From NCBI GenBank assembly GCA_029204225.1, contig CM055101.1, positions 60,299,392-60,363,391 on the forward strand: 64,000 bases of DNA, read 5' to 3'. Shown in pieces: positions 41,101 through 52,157 of this stretch. The notes beneath the pieces are model-generated. The model searched no databases and was not told the origin of the DNA. It saw only the letters and a list, made by a program, of their open reading frames with translations. The stretch is from Diphasiastrum complanatum (taxonomy: Eukaryota > Streptophyta > Lycopodiopsida > Lycopodiales > Lycopodiaceae). Made by a program: the position numbers and the translations under genes. Numbering within the stretch: the stretch's first letter is position 1; the number at the start of each line of letters is the position of its first letter.

Positions 41101-44100
41101 TTAAAAGTATAATGCACTAGATCTTTGATGCATATACCATTGCAAGTGTGGCCAAAGTGGTGAACAGATCATACTTTTAGCTACTACTTTATTATTCCTC
41201 CTCTTGATTAGACATTATTCTTCATCAAACTGTACAATCGTATGCTGCTTCGCAATAGCCGACACTGAGAGTATGATTCCTGGTACATAAAATACATTCT
41301 TTATGTCTCCAATCTTTCCTGAAGGTAATTAAACCTATACTTTTCCAATTTCCTTAATGTCATATGTGTAGTTATCTCCCAACTTCACATTCGATCCATC
41401 ATCTAGTTCTTGGAAACTAGATAGCCAATCTCGTCTAGGTGTCATATGTTTCAATGCGATAAACCAACACTCCTCTTCTCTCGAGAGGTCGCCTAAAGAT
41501 GTCGATGCCAAGAACAGCTCACAACTGCCAAGATCAAACGCACCTATCTTCGTACTAAGTTCTTCTTCTTTGGCAAAATTTCCAACCTAGTTCTTCCAGC
41601 ATTCCTTTGCGTAATGTCTTGGCTTACTGCAAACAAAGAAATTCCCTTTCCTGTTTGATTTTGCTTTCTCTCCATCTTCCTGTTGGTCCGATTGACTTCC
41701 CCAATCCTGCTTCTTCTTCCCTTTGTTCTTCTTACCTTTTCCACCTTTACTAAAATTTTGTCCTTGCTTCTTTGCTAAGAGTGTCTACTCCTTGAGATCA
41801 TCCTTGTTCATGAGATTTTGTCGTCACATTTCTTCCTATAGCAGTATAGCCTTCAACTCATCAAAAAAAGGCATAGTTTCCCTTAAAGACAACATCATTA
41901 CAAAGTTCTAATAGGCTAGAGGTAAAGAATTAAGCATGATAGACACCAAAACTAAAAAGGAATACTTTCTCCAACTGCTATGAGTTGCCCCCTAAGATCT
42001 TTCTCTCGAGTAAAGTAATCCATTGCTGATTCGCATGCATCCATCTTCAACATGTGTAGATGCTAAATTTGTACCACCTACCTTACGAGATTCCGATAAC
42101 ATAGCATCATTCAAATAAGTTCAAAAAGTATAGACGTTCCTAGGAGTAAAGAAAAAAAAAAATAGACACTAAGGGTGTTAGAAATAATGTCCAGTTTATT
42201 ATGGTGCATACTTCACACTTGGACCCATGGTCCATGAAACTGAAAATAAAACCCCCTTGCACTTATGTTATGTAAATTAAAGATTGGAACCCATGTGTTC
42301 CAATTATAATATGAAGGAAAGTTTTACAATTTCCCTTGTAATCAACTAGTGACACTTGGCCCTTACTTTGTGTCACTATCACTACAATGCATGATTACCC
42401 ATGGCAACTCAATTTAAGAGTGTCAAAAAGCTTGGAAAAGGTGGAGAAGTCTAGAAGGGCATGAAGGAGGAGGGAGAGACTTCTATCTTTCATGTAGAGT
42501 GCTCAATGCTTGAGGGGACAAAATGAGTGTCCTCAGAAGAGTGAGCTTTGTATGAGAGAAAAAATGTTGCAATTAATCCAACAAGCTAATGAAATATTGT
42601 TTTTGTCATTTTGTTGTCCTAAAGTGGTCTCTACTATCTTTTGATATCTTAATTAGTGTAAGATCCTAGTTTACCTATTGTATGAGCAATCTACCACTTT
42701 GTCTTTAGCTAAGAAGTTAAAGTACTAGTTTTTGACATAGATACTTAGCATATGTAGCTAAATTTATGTTTTCTCCCACTATATGTCATTTAGATGCTTG
42801 GGGCAACATAGCTGAAATTAATCTCCACAAAACCAAATGCGCATCATCACATACAATCTTCAAGTGGGCCAAATGGAAGAGCCAATGCACGTGGAAGTAG
42901 AGCAAAAGCACAGTCAAGGTGTTTCCACATTAAATGTATTTTTGTGGTCAAGAAGTTGGACACGACTCCTCCCATAACATTCTCACGGTCGGTATCAAAT
43001 CCCTATAATTGTTTTTATGGTTCTGTGTGAATGGTTGTGTGGTAGAGATGTTTGTATTCTGATTTACGAATTTAACTTTGGCTAACTAAGCTGAGTATGA
43101 GCACACAACCATCCCAATACAATACACATTGAAAATGGTTGATGGAAAGGGTATGGATGTCTGGAACACAAGGGTTGTGGGCATTTGAAAAACTATTCAA
43201 AGTATGAAGGAGTTGGATCTTGAGATAACTCATTTGGTGAGATTTGATGTTGTGCTGGGATTTGTTGGTACACAATGCAAACGCTCTACGTTCCCTAGGA
43301 TAGTCATAAATCGCAATTTCAGTACAACGCATGGTTGTAGTGAATCGTAATTCGCAGGCAATAGCGATTCTCAAATTGCAATCCCCCCAAAATCACGATT
43401 CACGATTGAGAATCGATTTTGAACAGTCACAGTTTTCAGCCAATATGAATCCAGGATAAAACATTGTTCCACATGAGAACAAGCCCCACAACAATATCAT
43501 TCGCATCAATATCTATCAGCTAAGGTAAATAGTTTGTGAGGGTTCACAATCTTAAGAGTGACATGTCAGCCACATCTTGCTTCAACTTACTAAAGCTTTG
43601 TCGTTGAACATTCGTCCACTCTTCCATTTTACTTTTTTGCAACATATCTATCATAGGTACCGCAACCTTGGAGTCACCCTTTACAGACTCATTGTAAAGA
43701 GCAGTCAATATAAGGAAAGTCGTCAATGTCGATTGAACATAGTAGCTCCAGGCAAAGTATCTGGCAAGGTGGCATGGGATATCGATGCTTAAGCGATCTT
43801 CTTCAAGCCTCAATAATCCATGCTTATACACCAAGTTCTTTCCTTTTCTTTCACAAGAATGATCGATAAGGCAAAGGGTGAGAAGCTAGGCCTTATTTTC
43901 CCTTTGGCAAGATAATCCTCTACTATGTTTCTCCTCTTTTAGGCTCATTCAGTAAGGTGGTTTATTGACAAGACAAGGTTCAAGAATTCATTCAATTTTA
44001 AGTTCAGAGTTTCTACTAGGAGGTAATACAGATGATTGATAATGACATTCGCAAACTTTTTCTTATTTGTGTCCAAATTAACTGCAATACTAGTTTGCAC

Positions 44101-47100
44101 ATGCCCTATGCTACTCTCGCTAGCACTGGTAGACATTCAGTAGAAAACAATCGTACATGTACTCACAGTGTATCTTATGCAACTTCGTAAGACTAAGAAG
44201 TGTGACAAGCTATTTCCACATTATTGTGGACCCAGAAAACTTGTTCGAATGAATTCGCTTAAAAATTAGCATTGCCTCAGCATTATAAAGTTCATCATGC
44301 TCTTCATGTTTCATGCTTAAAGAGGGTTTACATAGTGAAGGTGGTTTGTTGGTTGATGGACTTGTTTGTTTTCAGTAGGGAGGTGATGCACAAACGAATG
44401 AGAATATTGGGCCCGAAAAAACAGAAAAAAAAAGGCAATTGTGTTTGTATTGTGAGACTTGGTTGTGTGGCTTGATAGAGCACACAGTGATGCTACCTAG
44501 GAGACCACACGCAGCTGTGTTTATGGTACTTGTTGATTGCCATCGAATCAAGGTTGAGGAGGGAAGGAATGTTATATTTCTCTATCCATGTCCCATTGTA
44601 AAAATGCAAAATTGTAATATCCATTAGAGAAAAAATTGGGTTAATCATGAACCTGTGGTGATTTTGTAAATGGATGTGAATAGCACATTCACTAGCTTCA
44701 AGTGACCATAATGAGTCAACCAAACTGGTAAACATGGCTATTTACATCCATTTACATAACCACCACAGGCTAATGACTAAGCCATTTTTCTTGCAATGGA
44801 TATTTGTAATCTTACTTTTACAATGAATCGGGAATATAAAAGAATATAACATGTTTCCTCCGTTGTTTTGGGATAACATTGCTCGAGGGTGATCTATTAG
44901 AAAACAAAATAACTAGCTTTGGGCTTGCCTTTAGAATGTTATCCATTTGATATTTTGGGAGCTAATGTCATCCACTTCATTTGCTATTCTTCATTGTGAG
45001 TTTTTGCCTTATTGCTAGAGAAAGTGTTATAGACTTGTTCTAAAACATCCCCCAGGACTCCAAATCAAGATAGAGCTCCAAGAACACAAAGGGAGAACAC
45101 AGTGGACAAAACTGTCCCTGTCAATCCTAGACCAACTACTGATCTAGCCTCGAGCATTGCAGAAGATAGGCAAATTACAAGAGAAGAGCTTCACAATCTA
45201 ATAGCATAACGGCTGCAAGACTCTCCGTGATCCTCATGGACACGGGTGAGGGTATATACAGAGTGTAGAGCCTACCCCACTTGCCCATGCACCGAATCCA
45301 CATGGAAGCACTCTAACAAACCATGCCAATCTCCCATGCATGTCCACCGCATGTAGGAACCCCTAACCCATAGTAGCTAAGACCCATACAAAAGCACAGT
45401 GCATGTACATTCTATCCCATACCACAATGCAACACACATGCTAATACTGCATGCAGATGGTCTCCTGACCCCATGGTCCTACTTCACTACTATCCAGGTT
45501 AAGTCCGATCCCTATGTCCAAGGCACCCCCTAATGGTCCGAACCCGATTAACATGGAATACAGGATGAGCCTTGATCTCATCTGGTAAATCTAACTAGTA
45601 AGCTAAAGATCCACTCCTTTTCAAGATTTTATACGGTCCAATGTAATGAGCAGACAATTTGTAATGCTTCTAAATACGCATTACCTTAGAATCCTTCAGA
45701 ATTCTAAGATATATCCAGTCTCCCACTTGAAACTCCCAAGGCGATCTTTTCAAATTAGCAAAATGTCTGACCCAATCCTGGGCACTTAGAACCACTTTTT
45801 GAACTTTAATCGACTCAGTTTCAACCGTTACCAGAGATCTAGATTGGAAACCATACATAAGCATAAACGGGCTATATCCAGTAGCCGAATGCTTACTACT
45901 ATTATAAGCAAACTCAATCAATGGAAGATACCTTTCCCAATGAGATTGCCATCAAGAGACATATGCTCAAAGCATCTGCTCTCTTCACCACTCACATTAT
46001 CCTCTCTTGAAAGTCGAATATAGATCTGAATCTGAACTATGATTCGTCAATCACAATACATCGGATTCTTATTCTATGCTTGAAAGTAAAAGAACGTGAA
46101 TGCTACTATTCTTGAAAGACATTCAGATTTATGCCTATAAAGAATTGTAATCTCCCAATTCTTCACTCTAAACATGGCACAAAGTGTCATTCCAGAGTCA
46201 AGGTTCCATCTAGAATACATCTAGACCCCAATATACTTAAGTTTTGATCTAGAATGACTTAAGATTTATCGAACTTCATTACGTGAAGCCCTAGCTTTTG
46301 GTTACTCCAATTATCCAACTCCAACTAAGTTAATGGGATAATTTTATTTTCAAACGGAAAATAATCAGAACCAAAAGTTTCTATGTATCCTATGCAAATC
46401 ACCCACTACCTGAGTCACAAAATAACTCATAATGGCAGTGACTTACAATCAATATCTATTGATACCTTGTAGACTCGTCCAACTAACTCAAAAGTAATGC
46501 TCCTAATTTGGTTAGTTACACTAGATTTAGAAATATTTGAATGTTCAGGTGTGGATCCAAATTTAAACACCAATTTCAATCAAATTCTAAGCCCCTATGA
46601 GTAATTGTCTTCAAACAATTCTCGACATTATGCCTATGTTTTACCAACTAGTTTATGCATGCTAATAAACTCAGTCACATGTATACATTACATACTTAAC
46701 TGGGAATCCTGTAGCCCAGTTAACCTAAGAGAGTATATCTCTCAAAGAGTGCTATTTCAAAAGAATGTATCATTCAAAGGGAATTTCTTTCCTTGTATCC
46801 CCTTCTCACAGATCCTTGTTCTCACTAAGATCAAGTTGATCAAACAAACAAGGAACAAATCTAAACAACAATTTCTTGTAATAGAATCACCTAGTCTTGA
46901 TACCGATCAATCGGATTCGTAATCAGTGACTTTCTATTCATACAGAATGGTTTCTAAATTTTTTCCCAAACATCTTCTAATTGGATTTTCTAACAATCCT
47001 TAGAGATCACAATAGTATCCAAAAATATCCTATCAATCCTGATCCTAAAACAGGTCCTTCATCTATACACATTACGGATTCTGCCTAGAATCGATGTTAT

Positions 47101-50100
47101 AGATGTTTCTTTTAGATAATTGTTCTATCGCCCCACTTGTTACGAGCACGTAACCAGTGCCGAACCCTAGGGAACACTGGAGGTCAGATACCACAGTCAA
47201 GGTCGTGTCCAACGCGTACACGACCAACAGGGCAAGACAGTGTGAGTAGTGTGCCCCGGCACGGTCCATAGCCATGGCGGGCCTAACACGGCCTAGGGAC
47301 CCTGTCAGCAGGATAGGGCCCCACGTTGGGTCCCGACGTGCAGTCGCCACGTCAGTGCCACGTGGCCGACACTTGGCAGTATGCATGCTACCAGGCCTCA
47401 CACTGGGCTAGGAGGGGCTTGCTCCATATCAGGGAGTAGGCAAGGTTTGGTGGATCAGTTAGTGTTTGCCCTACTGTGGTGTTAGGATCTCTTACACTGG
47501 TATCAGAGCCATCTCCTTCTTTGGGAGCTTAGTAGCAGCAGCAGTGGAGAAAGTAGATAGATTGCTTAGAACTCCCTCAATTTTTCAGAAATCTAGAGAG
47601 CAGGGTCAGCACTGGAAAACCAGCTGTCTACTGAGCAAATCGTGGTGGATATATCTGTTTTTTAGATAAGAATTGAAGTAAATTTGAAAAGCAGGGTCAG
47701 CGCTGGACAGGGGAGGGTTAATTGCAGATTTACCCCTGTTTTTTGTGTAAAAAACAGTGATTGGTGAGCAGTTTCAGAGTAGGAAACCTGATTCAGATCC
47801 AGCGCTCTAAAGGCTTCTTGAAATTCGGATTTTCGGAATCCTTTTTGGGCCTAAATCAGAAGCTTTCCAGCAGGTAGATTGTCTGTCAGCCAGCGAGGGT
47901 TTCCCTCTTTATAAATCAGATTTAGCATACAAGTTTGAGCACCAAATCAGGTGAATTGGAGCACTAGAAATTCGGGACAGACCAGCGAGCAGCAGTCTCC
48001 TTGTATTCCACTTTTTTGGATGGATTCGAGGCTTCAGATCTGAATTTTCCGGAGCAGCAGGTGCTACCCAGACAGCGAGGCCAGGCCAGCCACTATTGAA
48101 TCGGTTTTTTTCCTTGTAAATTCAGGTTGGAATTCTGATTTTTCTGGGACAGCAGGTCCGAAAATTGTTGTGGAAGAGCTGAGAGGGTTCTTCTTAATAT
48201 TTTCTTTGGAAGTACAGTCCTCAGAAACAGCTAAGTTTTCTTTTCCTCTTTTGTACAGTTATAAATTAGTCTTTTCGACTTTTTTTGAGAGGAAACATCA
48301 GGCACTCCTTTTCTATCTCTGAAAATGACCACTTCTCCGGGACCTGATCAACCCTTGACAAGAGGCATTGATGAATTAGAAAGTGAATCCCTGAGGTTCA
48401 GTAAGGGGAAAGAACCCATGGAAGTGGAAGAATAGGAACAATTCGCCGAAGAACTCGACGAATTGGTTACCAAGGAGCAGTTTCTCCACTTGGTAACAGA
48501 GGTGGATGAACTGAAATTGGCGTTAGCCAATTTCAAGTCCAATGTGGATGACTCGTTCGCTGAACTCAAAAGCCTGGCCCATGGCCTATAAGTGGTGGTT
48601 AAATCTCCAAGAGACTGGGCAGACTCCCCGGTCATGGAAAGCTTTTGAAGAGGCTTTCCTAAGAGAATTTCTACCTGAAAACGAACTTGATAGAGCCTGG
48701 GAAGCCTGGGAGAAAACAATAATGGACAAATCTTTAATCCAATATATCTTGCAGTATCGAGAAGCAATCTTAAAGATTAAACATATGGATGACACTCAAA
48801 AAATCAGAGGATTTGTCCGTGGCCTTAAAGATGAATATAAACTAGAGGTACAGAGAAACTCGCCTACTACCCTAGAGCAAGCTCTCATATGCTCAAATCT
48901 ATGATGATTCAGTGGGTAGGAAGAAGGGGAGACAACAACCCCTTTCTGAGCAGCCTCCTTAGAAAGACTTTCAATTTAAAAAGAAATTTTTAAAACGAAA
49001 GGAAGAAGATAAAGTAAAAGGTGAAGCTCCTCAGAAACGCTCATCGCTCATACAGCCCTTAAAACCAAAAGATTTTGATAAAGCCAAACAAGAACGTTTG
49101 TGCTTTGTGTGCATGGGCAAGGGACACACAATCAGACAGTGTCCCAAGGGGCCTTTCACTAAAAAAGATAGAAAACAAGTCCATCTTGTTCAGACCGTAA
49201 GTTTCCCTAGTGACTCGGCAGCTTCTGAGATCAAAGTGTTTCATGAAGACCATGGGAGAGTATCTCCATGGATTTTATAGTAGGCCTGCCTAAAACCCAG
49301 AAGGGTAATAACGCTATATGGGTCACAGTTGACCGTCTGACCAAAATGGCTCACTTTATTCCGACCAAAACAACCGTTAGAGCTCCAAAGTTAGCAATGT
49401 TGTTTGTAGATGGGCCATTTAAATTGTACGGTCTACCTTCCGGCATAGTCAGCGATCGGGATAGTAAGTTCAATGGAAACTTTTGGAGGGCAGTATTCCA
49501 TCATCTCCATACTAAACTTGAAATGAGTACTACCGACAATCCACAGACGGCGGACGGTCAAAAAGAGAGAGTAAATCAGGTGCTGGAGGATATGCTTCGC
49601 GCATACGTCAGCAAAAAGCAGACTAATTGGGAGGAGTATCTCTCAATATTAGAGTTTGCTTATAACAGTACCAAACATTCAGCTACGGGATATAGCCCAT
49701 TTATGATGATGTATGGTTTTCAGCCACGCTCACCCACAGCTGTAGGGTTTAAACAAGAAAAAGTTGAAGCAGCCAGAAACTTTTTAGAAGACCTAAACCA
49801 GATGATAGAACATGCTAAGCAGCGTAGCATCAGGCAGTCTCAAGATCGTGCCAGGCATTATGCAAATCCACGCAAGCGGGATGTGCAGTTCTCCGCTGGT
49901 GAGAAAGTCTACTTGAGAGTCCCAGTTGACTCTAAAACCCTCAAATCAAAATCAAGAGTGTGTGCTAAGTTGTCTCCTAGGTATTGTGGTCCCTTTACCA
50001 TCAGTAGGAGACTAGGTGAGGTCACCTATGAACTAGAACTCCCATGCAGCAGTAAGGTTTTTCCAGTCTTTCATGTAAGTCAGTTACGAAAAGACTTAGC

Positions 50101-52157
50101 CAGATCAGAAAATCTGGTAGGGGACAGTGTTCTAGTTCTCCCATTGGATTCTCAGCAACCTCCACATGAACCAGAGGAGATTCTTGATAGTAGAGAGACG
50201 TAGACTCGTCATACTCTATACCGAGAATATCTGGTCAAGTGGAATGATCAGCCTGTTGAGAATGCCACCTGGGAGAGAGGCAGCGTCCTTCGCAAGATTT
50301 TCTTTGGTTATAGAATTCATTACTTAATAAGAGACCAAGCAGAATAGATTAGAAAAGGATTCACACATGGGCCAACTAATTATTCCTAATCAGTTACCCA
50401 TGATCAACACTATTAGTCCAGAGAAATAAATTATTCACCTTCCATGCGATATCGTCCAAGGTGCCTCCTAATGGTCCAAACCCCCATTAGGGACATGACA
50501 TGTTCCTTGTTTTCATCATTGCACAGAGTAATATTATGTAGTCTATAGATGTGGTAGACAAGCTACAAGTGGGTGCACTAGATTTATGGTTGAGAACCGA
50601 TTGTTTGATCCGTGCTCTTTGCATCCATGTTGCTGACATGTTTTAGGAGTTATTAGTCGCATCAAGCAAATATAGACAAAGGTGAGATGGAGCTACTGGC
50701 ATTGCCTTATGCATAATAGAGCTAAGATACCCCTCAAGCTGCATCCAGATAACTGCTTTCCATTATAACCTATTCCAAACTAGGCCGAATAAAGACTAGG
50801 AGAGACATCATTGTGGGTCTTTTTGTAGAGGACAAACCACACCGATACCACAAAAAAGATCGAATGTGGTGCCTCTTCAGGGATCACTACAGGATGGGAG
50901 CCCGCAGAAGCACCTTCAAACGAAAACTGAAACCTGAATTTGCTATTTCATCTAGATACTAGACTTCCGTATAAAAAGTGGTCAAAGGACGTTTTACAAA
51001 ATTGCCACAAGTAACATTCTGGTGTTTTGTTTTAATGTTTACGATTATCAGGTCAATCAATAAGACCAAAGGACTACATTTCCGATTGATCGTCATTAGG
51101 CAAGCTAAAGTGATCCGTTACGCATTTGAGAGACGCATCGGAGGGTATAATTAACTAACAGCCCTACTTAAAAAACGCAGAACTGAAACCAAAGTCTCTT
51201 TAGAAAAATATCTCTAATGAAACAAAAAAAAGTTTTATTCCTACCCGTGTCATTAATGCTATAAAAATCCATGCTCACCATCTCCAACTGGTCAAGGAAT
51301 TCTGTTTCGTCCTCGTCCAGAGCTTTTGGGGGCCCTGACAGAGAAAGAATACAAAGTGTGTCATTAACTTTCCCTCCAATGTATTCCTTTGTTTTCTAGA
51401 ATGGAGCTGACATAGACAAACCTAAAAAGCCAATTTTGAAGACGATAAGTTGGAAAAGAAAACGCTGGCCATAACTATGCTGGCATAAAGTACATGGAAG
51501 TTAAACTCTAAGCATTTACTTCTTAAGCACAGCTATAAATCAGATATTATAAACGGTGCTGAGCATACTGTGCTTGAAACGATCATTAAACTCTGCTTCT
51601 TGCTTATCCTTATTCTCCTTCAAAATCTGCAATACAGCAATTGGATTATAGTGCAATATGTCTCAGCAAAAACTAAAAAATAATCCCATATCTGAAGATT
51701 CCGCAAAAAGAAGAACACATCTCAGAATCATCATCCCCCAGAACTATTTTCTAGAAAGACGTCATAAAAATTCAATGTCGCTACCTCGTAAAGAGGTCTA
51801 TCGATTCCATCTTCCACCCGAGCACCACCACTCGCCCGAGCCTCTTCCAACTGCCAAAATCAACAGAATTCCAATTCCACAAAACCAAAACACCCTAACA
51901 ACAGCAAACAACAGGTCTAATTTGCAAGACGCTCTAAAGATGGACGCCACTTACTGCAACAACGAGGAAAAAAATATTCTTAAGTTTGCAATTTCCATAG
52001 CATCAATTGCAATGTGTGTGTGAATCCTCCGAGCAAACACATTGCCTCCTACAGATTGAAGCACATCCTATAGATTGAAGCACAGCATCAGGTGATTGTA
52101 CAACGTACCTGGCTTTGGCTTTCAGATACGAAGTTCAGAAGGCGCAACGGGGGATCC

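Larger units (their letters stand above)
47138..50305 (+). mobile_element. gypsy element B, internally deleted
   Basis: Plus-strand relative of element A. 5' LTR, PBS, leader, broken gag, zinc knuckle, then a direct jump to integrase: protease, RT and RNase H are absent. Similarity to element A ends near 50305, before a polypurine tract and 3' LTR. Confidence 0.87.
33016..51278 (-). other. intron 4 of the FAM192A-like gene, 18.3 kb
   Basis: Bounded by donor GTGAGC after exon 4 and acceptor GAACAG before exon 5. It contains a LINE, hAT pieces on both strands, copia and gypsy remnants, a MITE-like hairpin and gypsy element B. Confidence 0.85.

Noticed and set aside
51658..52023. 121-codon plus-strand frame
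   Set aside because: It is antisense to exon 2 and intron 1 of the FAM192A-like gene, whose splice sites and conserved protein explain the region better.
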